A DNA stretch of 64,000 nucleotides, taken from positions 129,602 to 193,601 of the forward strand of contig JAFMOC010000501.1 of NCBI GenBank assembly GCA_019802505.1. Reading direction: 5' to 3'. Both the position numbers and the translations under genes were made by a program. Of the stretch, positions 1 through 10,567 are shown piece after piece. The first letter of the stretch is position 1. The number at the start of each line of letters is the position of its first letter. Source of the stretch: Corydoras sp. C115. Taxonomy: Eukaryota; Chordata; Actinopteri; Siluriformes; Callichthyidae. A model generated the notes under the pieces. It made no database searches and had not been told where the DNA came from. It saw only the letters and a list, made by a program, of their open reading frames with translations.

Positions 1-1060
1 AATTGAAAGCAGCAAATTCACCTTGAATCCATGTTTTTAGACTGTGGGAAAAACCCAGAGAAGTGGAACGTTTCGGGCGCTGGCCAGACAGAGCGCCAAT
101 CCATTACACACTCACTCACTCACACAGACACACTTATACTGTATTATATAGGGGCAATTTAGATAGAGGCATTTTAGAGCAGCAAATTAACCTTGAATTC
201 ATTTTTAGACTGGTGGGCGTTTCAGGTGCTGGGCAGATACACCTAGGACAGGGCGCCAATCCATTGCTGGACACACACACTCACTCACTCAATCACACAA
301 ACTATATGGGGCAATTTAAATGGGGGCAATTCAGAGCAGCAAATTCACCTTGAATCCATGTTTTTAGACTGTGGGAAAAACCCAGAGAAGTGGAACGTTT
401 CAGGCGCTGGCCAGACAGAGCGCCAATCCATTACACACTCACTCACTCACTCAGACAGACACACTTATACTGTATTTATATAGGGGCAATTTAGATAGAG
501 GCAATTTATGGCAACGAATTCACCTTGAATCCATGTTTTTGCACTGTGGGAAAAACCCAGAGAAGTGGAACGTTTCGGGCGCTGGCCAGACAGAGCGCCA
601 ATCCATTACACACTCACTCACTCACACAGACACACTTATACTGTATTATATAGGGGCAATTTAGATAGAGGCAATTTAGAGCAGCGAATTCACCTTGAAT
701 TCATATTTTTAGACTGGGGGGGGCGTTTCGGGTGCTGGGCAGATACACCTAGGACAGGGCGCCAATCCATTGCTGGACACACACAATCACTCACTTACTC
801 ACTCACACAAACTATATGGGGCAATTTAGATAGAGGCAATTTAGAGCAGCAAATTCACCTTGAATCCATGTTTTTAGACTGTGGGAAAAACCCAGAGAAG
901 TGGAAAGTTTCGGGCGCTGGCCAGACAGAGCGCCAATCCATTACACACTCACTCACTCACTCTCACAGACACACTTATACTGTATTATATAGGGGCAATT
1001 TAGATAAAGGCAATTTAGAGCAGCGAATTCACCTTGAATCCATGCTTTTGCACCGTGGCA
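1..1060. repeat. Tandem array of SINE-body fragments
   Basis: Several tandem copies, in units of roughly 170 to 310 bp, share a segment that starts with a CACCTTGAATCCATG motif, runs through a GGGCGCTGG segment and a CACTCACTCAC-rich stretch, and ends in a TATATAGGGGCAATTT motif. These segments match the 3' half of the SINE family that recurs throughout the window, without its tRNA-like head. The array lies in nvd, between exon 5 and the unseen 3' exons. Open frames through it are by-products of the repeat. Confidence 0.85.
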
Positions 1061-1197
1061 CTAACCTCCACCCAGAAACTCTTCTTTTTGCCCTAGGCCA
1101 CGTTCTAGAACGTATTCGGTTTATAAAAGCAGCTCATCTTATATGTATTTCTATATATGGTCCTCTGGCTCCCCCTGGTGCTTAGACAGATCATTAC

Positions 1198-1318
1198 CTG
1201 CCTGGCTACAACGTTGACGTCCAGAAGAGGCCAGTGACGGCCGAAGACAGTTAGAGCGTGCTTCACCAACATCTGAGAACAGTGCTGGTTGGGTTCCGGT
1301 TCCGGGCTCCATTCCACC

Positions 1319-1359
<41 letters not shown>

Positions 1360-3793
1360 AATTACCATTAATTTAATTAACGAAGGCTTAAAATGATCCA
1401 GAGACCCTGCTCACCTTCCAGTCGTGGCGTATAAACTCCCAGGTTCTGCTGTTGGTGTACCGCAGATCCACCCCGCTTAGGAACCCCGGGGTGTGCAGGT
1501 GAGCCAGGTGAGCGATGTCCGCAGCGTTCTCGGGGATCTCCTGGATGGGGCAACGTTTTGAAATCAGTACATTCCTGCCATACAACTAGCTCCCTCTAGT
1601 GTCTCGGGATGCTCGGTGCAGCAGCACCGACGGCCATGGGCGTAGCGCCCCCTCATGTATGGTTTTGTCGTAAGGGGGCATGGGTTTATCGTATGTACGA
1701 TTTTCTGTCTCGTGTGGTCGGGACCGGTACTGCGCTATGAATTTGGATTGAGCTGCCAATTCACCTTGAATCCAAGGTTCTCCTTGAGAGGAGAACATGC
1801 CAACCACTAAGCCACCCTGTCGCCTCTAAACTCAACATGTAAACCCTGAGCCCTGGCATAACTATAAAGGGGCAATTTGGATTGAGCTGCCAATTTACCT
1901 TGAATCCATGTTTTTGGACTGTGGGAGGACATCGGAGAACCCGGAGGAAACCCATGTGGACACTGGGAGAACATGGAACCTCCACTCAGATTGGGATTCG
2001 AACCGGGAATCCCTAGCGCTGAGAGGAGAACATGCCAAACCACTAAGCCACCATGTCGCTCTGCACTAACTATAAAGGGGCAATTTGGATTGAGCTGCCA
2101 ATTTACCTTCAATCCATGTTTTTGGACTGTGGGAGGACACCGGAGAACCCGGAGGAAACCCATGTGGACACTGGGAGAACATGGAACCTCCACTCAGATC
2201 GGGATTCAGTCGACCTGGACCTGCACATGGATGGCCATGGGCGTAGCGCCCCCTCATGTATGGTTTTGTCGTAAGGGGGCATGGGTTTATCGTGTGTACG
2301 ATTTTCTGTCTCGTGTGGTCGGGACCGGTACTGCGCCATAAATTCGGATTGAGCTGCCAATTGACCTTGAATCCATGTTTTTGGACTGTGGAAGGAAACC
2401 GGTGAACCCGGAGGAAACCCATGTGGACACTGGGAGAACATGGAACCTCCACCCAGATTGGGATTCGAACCGCGAATCCCTAGCGCTGAGAGGAGAACAT
2501 GCCAACCACTAAGCCACCCTGTCGCCTCTGCACATGGACGGCCATAGTCGTAGCGCCCCCTCATGTATGGTTTTGTCATAAGGGCGTATGGGTTTATCGT
2601 ATGTAAGATTTTCTGTCTCGTGTGGTCGGGACCGGTACTGCGCCATCAGCTGGTATTTGATACATACCTCGATATGAGCGTTGATGTAGTGCTCCGTCCG
2701 TCCGCGGTACACCCACTGCCCGCTGCTGATCTCCTTCTGCTCCGGGAGCATCCAGCTCGGTTCTCCACCCTCACAGTGGAACCAGACGAAGATCTGCCCG
2801 TTGGTCTCGCAGCTCGGCCAGCGCCGCACCCTGGCGAACTCTGGAACTGCCCAAACACCCATCGGTGTTTATCTATGCTTTCCTCCATCCACCCCGTGCA
2901 CACCGTCACGTCATCACTGCTCACCTTTCTCAGCGTAGGGGATCCGCACACACCTGCCATCCTGCCCCCGGAACTGCCAACCATGGAAGGGGCACTCTAT
3001 ACAGCCGCCCACTACTCGCCCCCCGACGGCCAGATTGGCGCCCAAATGGGGGCAGTAGGCATCCACCACGTGGGCCTTTCCGTCCTGAGCGCGGAATACA
3101 GCCACCTGCTCTCCTGCCAACAACAACATGGATTCTGCAGCTATTTAAAAAGGAAAGGGTTTTATTCTAAAAGACCACAAGGGGGCAGCATTGGGCAAGT
3201 AACCACTTTAATGACCCTGAATTAAAGAACATGCAACTACAAGGTGGAGCCACACAGGGAGTGGATCGACTCCCACCATCGCACCACCACCCTGTCGGCG
3301 GCATCATCCACCACCTGACCTGTGTAGGAGCTTACCATTAGAGAACCGAGTATAGGGGCAGGGGAACATCTGGACAGCTCTCAGATTTCAGCTCCCACTA
3401 TGAGCTCATAGATCTAAGGTTCTTTGTCACAGCAGAGTCCTTCGAGGTTATCGAGGTGACCTCGAAATGAGCGGACGCGTCCAAAACTGGAGGAGGAGAG
3501 TTATTTATAACCCCCACACTCACGTGATCGGAGAACGATGCCACCCAGTAAATGGGACAGGACAGGTGGGACGATTCGGAGACGAGGTAGATGGACATGA
3601 GGTTGGTACCAGATGCTGAGGTTGGATGGAGCCACCAGACAGAAGAAGGGGAGCGGGGTTAGATGGGAGGTTTATGGATGTGAGGAGGGAGGTCAGGCAG
3701 GTGGATGGGGTGACGAGGACAGGGGGAGATGGAGAATAATCATCTGTGTCAGCTGTGGCGCCCCCTAATGGTAACAGCTGCATGAAGATGCAA

Positions 3794-3855
<62 letters not shown>

Positions 3856-4594
3856 TTCATTCATTATCTTCCGCTTTATCCTCTATTAGGGTCACGGGGG
3901 GGGGGGGGGGGTTCCCCATGCTCATCCAGGGGAGAACGTCTCGGGCGCTGGGCAGATAGACCCAGGACAGGAAGCCAATCCATCACTGGGCACACACTCA
4001 CTCACACAGACACGCTCCATATGGGGCAATTTGGAGAACTCAATTGACCTTGATCCATGTTTTTGGACTGTGGGAGGAAACCGGAGAACCCGGAGGAAAC
4101 CCATGCGGACATGGGGAGAACATGGAAACTCCGCCCAGATGGGGATTCGAACCGGGAATCCCTAGCGCTGAGAGGAGAACATGCTAAACCACTAAGCCAC
4201 CGTGCCGCCCCATTTTTATTATAATTTATTAATTATATATAAATATATCCATCCATCCATTATCTTCCGCTTTATCCTCTATTAGGGTCGCAGGGGGGGG
4301 GGGTTCCCCATGCATATCCAGGGGAGAACGTTTCGGGCGTTGGGCAGATACACCCAGGACAGGGCGCCAATCCATCACTGGGCACACACTCACTCACACA
4401 TTCTATATGGGGAAATTTTGGAGAATTCAATTAACTTGATTCATGTTTTTGGACTGTGGGAGGAAACTGGAGAACCCGGAGGAGACCCACGCAGACACGG
4501 GGAGGACATGGAAACTCCACCCAGATGGGGATTCGAACCGGGAATCCCTAGCGCTGAGAGGAGAACATGCCAATCACTAAGCCACCGTGCCGCC

Positions 4595-4629
<35 letters not shown>

Positions 4630-4883
4630 TTCATTCATTATCTTCCGCTTTATCCTCTATTAGGGTCGCGGGGGGGTTCCCCATGCCCATCCAGGGGAGA
4701 ACGTTTCGGGCGCTGGGCAGATACACCCAGGACAGGGCGCCAATCCATCGCCAATCCATGGGCACACACTCACTCACACAGACACACTCTATATGGGGCA
4801 ATTTTGGAGAATTCAATTGACTTGATCTATGTTTTTGAACTGTGGGAGGAAACCCATGCGGACGTGCTAACCACTAAGCCACC

Positions 4884-4921
<38 letters not shown>

Positions 4922-6229
4922 ATTATTATTATTTTTTTTTTATTTAATATATATATATATAATTTTATTATTATTTTTTTTTAATTTAATAAATATATAT
5001 ATATTCATTCACAGTATAAAGTGATACCAAAGGTTGCACAGTACAGGATTAATTATTGTTGGATCATTAATAATTAACTTATTTTTGGAGGAAAAACATG
5101 CCAGGGTTCAGTCATTTTGGAGGCCAGCCAGTGATGTCAGACTGATGTTTATTATCTATGTGCCAAATGGGGTGCTGTGTAAGATTGGTATGTTCTCCCA
5201 CATGCTGATTTCATCCTTGCTGCGTGCAAGGGAGGGCATGTTCTCCTCTAAGCATTAGGGATTCCCGGTTCGATTCCCCATCTGGGTGCAGTTTCCATGT
5301 TCTCCCCGTGTCCGCGTGGGTTTCCTCCGGGTTCTCCGGTTTCCTCCCACAGTCCAAAAACATGGATCAAGGTAAATAGAATGCTCGAAATTGCCCCATA
5401 TAGAGTGTGTCTGTGTGAGTGAGTGTGTGCCCAGTGATAGATTGGTGCCCTGTCCTGGGTGTATCTGCCCAGCGCCCAAAATGTTCTCCCATGGATGGGC
5501 ATGGGGAACCCCCCTCTCACAGTGCCAAAACATGGATTCAAGGTCAATTGAATTCTCCAAATTGCCCCATATAGAGTGTGTGTGAGTGAGTGTGTCCAGC
5601 CATAGATTGGCACCCTGTCCAGGGTGTATTTGCCCAGAGCCCGAAATGTTCTCCCCTGGATGGGCATGGGGAACCCCTCTCTCACAGTGGCAAAACATGG
5701 ATTCAAGGTCAATTGAATTCTCCAAATTGCCCCATATAGAGTGTGTGTGAGTGAGTGTCCAGCGATAGATTGGGGGTTTGAACCAGTTTCAAAGCTTTTA
5801 TTACTCACCCAACACCGTCGCACTCTTGACCTCCCCGCGTTCCAGCATGTGAGAGTCTAGAACCCGGTACCAGCCGTTCGGATACACCGGCGGTAGCTCC
5901 CCGGTCTTGCGCCGCCGCCGCGCCTCGTTGGCGACGCGGGCCCGGGAGCGTCCCTCCCCGGTCAGATAGCCCACGTCGTCCGGGCTTCGGAGCAGCTCCA
6001 GCGGCGCGAACAGCAGCTGGTACAGCCAGCCGGCCGCCAGCAGCACGGCCCCGGCCACAATGCAGCCCACCGCGCGCCCCGGGGCTCCCGCCAGCCCGGT
6101 CCTCCTCCACAGCTCCGGGTAGCCGAGCTGCACCTCCGCCGGGTCCCGGACGTGCAGCAGCAGGGCAGCGGCGAGAGCCACCGCCGCCGCCGCCACCGCG
6201 ACGAGCCGCCGGCCGCCTGCGCCCTCCAT
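1198..6229 (-). CDS. nvd: Cholesterol 7-desaturase (neverland/DAF-36), 3' part off window
   Basis: Rieske-type oxygenase that introduces the 7,8 double bond into cholesterol, a membrane-bound step in sterol metabolism. Exons on the minus strand: 5809-6229, 2925-3134, 2668-2846, 1415-1540, 1198-1317. All junctions are GT-AG and phase-compatible, giving 352 codons so far. Exon 1 is GC-rich and encodes two hydrophobic segments (about residues 6-26 and 53-78). Exon 2 carries the Rieske [2Fe-2S] ligands CPH (168-170) and CPFHGW (188-193). Exon 4 carries ENAADIAHLAHLH, where H281 and H286 are the probable non-haem iron ligands. Exon 5 encodes the conserved HCSQMLVKHALTVFGRHW block. About the last hundred residues of a normal family member lie beyond base 1. 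Fish, frogs and birds are known to keep this gene. Nothing in the visible exons is broken. Confidence 0.95.
1321..1357. repeat. (CA)18 microsatellite abutting nvd exon 5 acceptor
   Basis: A perfect CA run on the plus strand, so (TG)n on the nvd transcript. It ends three bases before the exon 5 acceptor AG and stands where the polypyrimidine tract should be. Confidence 0.95.
1600..2646. repeat. Tandem composite repeat in nvd intron 3
   Basis: Alternating blocks: SINE head-half fragments (minus orientation) and about 110-bp copies of an unrelated segment containing GTAGCGCCCCCTCATG and CGGGACCGGTACTGCG. The unrelated segment occurs near 1632-1740, 2229-2340 and 2536-2646. The last copy stops about 16 bases from the exon 3 donor. 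Confidence 0.8.
3796..3853. repeat. (TA)n microsatellite
   Basis: About 29 TA units directly preceding a minus-oriented SINE, in nvd intron 1. Confidence 0.95.
3854..4884 (-). mobile_element. Three minus-oriented tRNA-derived SINEs
   Basis: Copies at about 3854-4210, 4243-4595 and 4622-4884 (internally deleted). On the minus strand each begins with a tRNA-like head: A box in TGGCTTAGTGG, B box GGTTCGAATCCC. The body then runs through TCCTCCCACAGTCCAAAAAC and CTGGATGGGCATGGGG to a GATAATGAATGAATGA tail. The head resembles eukaryotic tRNA-Val (TAGTGGTTAGCACGTTCGCC). This is the reference description for all SINE entries below. A TA run separates the second and third copies. Confidence 0.9.
4885..5020. 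repeat. AT-rich low-complexity tract
   Basis: TA runs, T runs and TTATTA repeats follow the SINE cluster. No coding signal is seen here or up to 5235. Confidence 0.8.
5236..5775 (+). mobile_element. SINE with triplicated 3' half
   Basis: A plus-oriented SINE whose tail half (TCCAAATTGCCCCATATAGA through GATGGGCATGGGGAAC) is repeated in tandem about every 180 bp. It ends 26 bp from the nvd exon 1 donor. It illustrates the step from a dispersed SINE to the satellite at 6430-9333. Confidence 0.85.
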
Positions 6230-6429
6230 GCTGCCGCCTCAGCTGCACTGCGGCTCCACCTGTCCGTCGACGTTCCACTGCCTAGAACATCCCAGCCTCG
6301 TGTGTGTGTGTGTGTGTCCCGCCTTATGAATCCGCCTGTCCCGGGACAGAGGACGCGTGTTTGCATAACGACGGAGGCGGTGCCACCGAGGGTGGAGGTG
6401 CCAGGGGAAGGGTTGGCATCCATCCATCC

Positions 6430-9333
6430 ATTATGGGGGGGGGGGGGTTCCCCCATGCCCATCCTGCCCATCCGGGGGAGAACGTTTGGGCAGGTACAAC
6501 CCAGGACAGGGTGCTAATATAACACTGAGAACACTCATATACGCTATATAGGGGCAATTGAGAGCCTTCAATTTATCTTGAATCCATGTTTTGGCACTAT
6601 GGGGGGCGGGGGGGGGGGTTCCCTGTGCCCATCCGGGGGAGAACTTTTGGGCAGGTACAACCCAGGACAGGGTGCTAATCTAACACTGAGAACACTCATA
6701 TACACTATATAGGGGCAATTGAGAGCCTTCAATTTATCTTGAATCCATGTTTTGGCACTATGGGGGGGGGGGGGTTCCCTGTGCCCATCCGGGGGGGAAG
6801 GTTCCCTATGCCCATCCAGGGGAGAACACTGAGAACACACATATACGCTATATAGGGGCAATTTAGTGCATTCGATTTACCTTGAATCCATGTTTTTGCA
6901 CTGTAGAGGGGGGGGGGGGTTCCCCATGCCCATCCAGGGGAGGAGGTTTGGGCAGGTACAACCCAGGACAGGGTGCTAATCTAACACTGAGAACACTCAT
7001 ATACGCTATATAGGGGCAATTTAGAGCATTCGATTTACCTTGAATCCATGTTTAGGCACTATAGGGGGGGGGGTTCCCTGTGCCCATCCGGGAGGGAAGG
7101 TTCCCTATGCCCATCCAGGGGAGAACACTGAGAACACACATATACGCTATATAGGGGCAATTTAGTGCATTCGATTTACCTTGAATCCATGTTTTTGCAC
7201 TGTAGAGGGGGGGGGGGGTTCCCCATGCCCATCCAGGGGAGGAGGTTTGGGCAGGTACAACCCAGGACAGGGTGCTAATCTAACACTGAGAACACTCATA
7301 TACGCTATATAGGGGCAATTTAGAGCATTCGATTTACCTTGAATCCATGTTTAGGCACTATAGGGGGGGGGGGGTTCCCCATGCCCATCCAGGGGAGAAG
7401 GTTTCGGGCGCTGGGCAGATACACTCAGGACAGGGCTACACACACTCACTCACACACACTATATAGGGGCAATTTAGAGCATTCGATTTACCTTGAATCC
7501 ATGTTTAGGCACTATAGGGTGGGGGGGGGGTTCCCCATGCCCATCCAGGGAAGAAGGTTTCGGGCACTGGGCAGATACACTCAGGACAGGGCGACACACA
7601 CTCACTCACACACACTATATAGGGGCAATTTAGAGCATTCGATTTACCTTGAATCCATGTTTAGGCACTATAGGGGGGGGGGGTTCCCCATGCCCATCCA
7701 GGGGAGAAGGTTTCGGGTGCTGGGCAGATACACTCAGGACAGGGCGACACATACTCACTCACACACACTATATAGGGGCAATTTAGAGCATTCGATTTAC
7801 CTTGAATCCATGTTTAGGCACTATAGGGGGGGGGGTTCCCCATGCCCATCCAGGGGAGAAGGTTTCGGGCGCTGGGCAGATACACTCAGGACAGGGCGAC
7901 ACACACTCACTCACACACACTATATAGGGGCAATTTAGAGCATTCGATTTACCTTGAATCCATGTTTAGGCACTATAGGGTGGGGGGGGGGGTTCCCCAT
8001 GCCCATCCAGGGGAGAAGGTTTCGGGCGCTGGGCAGATACACTCAGGACAGGGCGACACACACTCACTCACACACACTATATAGGGGCAATTTAGAGCAT
8101 TCGATTTACCTTGAATCCATGTTTAGGCACTATAGGGGGGGGGGGTTCCCCATGCCCATTCAGGGGAGAAGGTTTCGGGTGCTGGGCAGATACACTCAGG
8201 ACAGGGCGACACATACTCACTCACACACACTATATAGGGGCAATTTAGAGCATTCGATTTACCTTGAATCCATGTTTTGGCACTATGGGGGGGGGGGGGG
8301 GGGGGGGGTTCCCTATGCCCATCCAGGGGAGGAGGTTTCGGGCGCTGGGCAGATACACTCAGGACAGGGTGACACACACTCACTCACACACACTATATAG
8401 GGGCAATTTAGAGCATTCGATTTACCTTGAATCCATGTTTAGGCACTATAGGGGGGGGGGGGGGCGTTCTCCATGCCCATCCAGGGGAGAAGGTTTCGGG
8501 CGCTGGGCAGATACACTCAGGACAGGGCGACACATACTCACTCACACACAGTATATAGGGGCAATTTGGAGCATTCGATTTACCTTGAATCCATGTTTTG
8601 GCACTGTAGAGGGGGGGGGGGGTTCCCCATGCCCATCCAGGGGAGAAGGTTTCGGGCGCTGGGCAGATACACTCAGGACAGGGTGACACACACTCACTCA
8701 CACACACTATATAGGGGCAATTTAGTTCATTTGATTTACCTTGAATCCATGTTTTGGCACTATGGGGGGGGTTCCCCATGCCCATCCAGGGGAGAAGGTT
8801 TCGGGCGCTGGGCAGATACACTCAGGACAGGGCGACACATACTCACTCACACACAGTATATAGGGGCAATTTGGAGCATTCGATTTACCTTGAACCCATG
8901 TTTTGGCACTGTAGAGGGGGGGGTGGTTCCCCATGCCCATCCAGGGGAGAAGGTTTCGGGCGCTGGGCAGATACACTCAGGACAGGGTGACACACACTCA
9001 CTCACACACACTATATAGGGGCAATTTAGTTCATTTGATTTACCTTGAATCCATGTTTTGGCACTATGGGGGGGGTTCCCCATGCCCATCCAGGGGAGAA
9101 GGTTTCGGGCGCTGGGCAGATACACTCAGGACAGGGCGACACATACTCACTCACACACAGTATATAGGGGCAATTTGGAGCATTCGATTTACCTTGAACC
9201 CATGTTTTGGCACTGTAGAGGGGGGGGGGGGTTCCCCATGCCCATCCAGGGGAGAAGGTTTCGGGTGCTGGGCAGATACACCCAGGACACATACACAGAA
9301 ACACCCTCTATATGGGGCAATTTGGAGAATTCA
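6430..9333. repeat. SINE-derived satellite array with poly-G tracts
   Basis: About 18 to 20 tandem units of roughly 147 to 165 bp. Each holds CCTTGAATCCATGTTT, a G run of 8 to about 25, GGGGTTCCCCATGCCCATCC, GGGCGCTGGGCAGATACAC and CTCACTCACACACACTATAT. The sequence is the SINE 3' half. Higher-order periods of about 300 bp are visible near 6870-7330 and 8590-9190. The array sits directly 5' of the nvd start codon (6229) and between nvd and the 3' end of cel-A. Confidence 0.93.
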
Positions 9334-10290
9334 GGAGGCGGCACGGTGGTCTTAGTGGTTGGCATGTTCTCCTCTCAATGCTAGGGATTCCCGATTCGAA
9401 TCCCAATCTGGGTGGAGTTTCCATGTTCTCCACGTGTCCGCGTGGGTTTCCTCCGGGTTCTCCGGTTTCCTCCCACAGTCCAAAAACATGGATCAAGGGC
9501 AATTGAATTCTCTAAATTGCCCCATATAGAGTGTGTCTGTGTGAGTGAGGGTGTGCACAGTGATAGATTGCCCCCCTGTCCTGGGTGTATCTGTCTAGCG
9601 TCCGAAACGTTCTCCCCGGATGGGCATGGGGAACCCCCCCCGGGGCGACCCTAGTAGGGGATACAGTGGAACGTAAATGGATGGATGTATGGGATGAAAC
9701 CGGAGAACCCGAAGGAAACCCACGTGGACACGGGGAGAACATGCAAACTCCACCCAGATTATGACTCGAACTGGGAATCCCTAGCGCTGAGAGGAGAACA
9801 TGCCAAACCACTAAGCCATCCTGTCGCCTCTAAACTCGACATGTAAACCCTGAGCCCTGGCATAACTTTAAAGGGGCAATTTGGATTGAGCTGCCAGTTT
9901 ACCTTGAATCCATGTTTTTGGACTGTGGGAGGACGCCAGAGAACCCAGAGGAAACCCACAAGGACACGGGGAGAACATGCAAACTCCACCCAGATTATGA
10001 CTCGAACCGGGAATCCCTAGTGCTGAGAGGAGAACATGCCAAACCACTAAGCCATCCTGTCGCCTCTAAACTCAACATGTAAACCCTGAGCCCTGGCATA
10101 ACTTTGAAGGGGCAATTTGGATTGAGCTGCCAGTTTACCTTGAATCCATGTTTTTGGACTGTGGGAGGACGCCAGAGAACCCAGAGGAAACCCACAAGGA
10201 CACGGGGAGGACATGGAAACTCCACCCAGATTGGGATTCGAACCGGGAATCCCTAGCGCTGAGAGGAGAACATGCCAAACCACTGCGGCT
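9334..10290. mobile_element. One plus SINE, then tandem minus SINE head fragments
   Basis: A nearly full plus-oriented copy spans about 9334-9690. It is followed by three minus-oriented head-half fragments ending near 9830, 10070 and 10290. The last two are linked by a shared spacer containing AACATGTAAACCCTGAGCCC, so they repeat as a unit of about 235 bp. The same spacer occurs near 1830-1860. Confidence 0.85.
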
Positions 10291-10486
10291 GTTTTCCAGT
10301 CAGCATGACTTTGGCGTTTGGCTCCGTTTCCATGACGCGTTATGATTCAGTTGCAATGGCCGTCTCTCCAGAAAGGCACCTGAGATCCATAATTATACGC
10401 TATTTAATACTCGCCTCACCGAATGGACATGTCTGGACGCATTCTGAAAGGAGACAATGAATGGACCGAGCCTGTTGCTGAGAGAC

Positions 10487-10499
10487 TTTATTGTTTATT
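10487..10499 (-). promoter_or_regulatory. Tandem poly(A) signals of cel-A
   Basis: Two AATAAA hexamers on the minus strand (10492-10487 and 10499-10494), about 70-80 bases downstream of the cel-A stop codon at 10568-10570. Confidence 0.75.
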
Positions 10500-10567
10500 G
10501 CTGGAGGTCTGCGTGCATTGAAATCACGATGGAGGAACCTCGCGGCGGTACTTGGAACCCTACAGGC

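Noticed and set aside
2914..3129. Bacterial contamination as the source of the Rieske protein
   Set aside because: The Rieske exon is flanked by GT-AG introns and lies in one phase-consistent chain with four other exons and fish SINEs; it is the animal neverland family.
5805..6278. Alternative minus frame over nvd exon 1
   Set aside because: The encoded Gly/Arg/Ala-rich peptide is compositional; the other frame has membrane segments, the VYPNGWYRVLDS block and correct phase into exon 2.
6152..6517. GC-rich open frame on the plus strand opposite nvd exon 1
   Set aside because: Antisense of a real exon with high GC and few stops; no family resemblance, and it ends in satellite sequence.
7339..9384. 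Long open frames with repeated RALGRYTQD and HTHSHT-type peptides, here and at many other SINE sites on both strands
   Set aside because: They follow the SINE or satellite unit in every frame and orientation, have no start context or family match, and change frame with G-run length. Repeat by-products, not genes.
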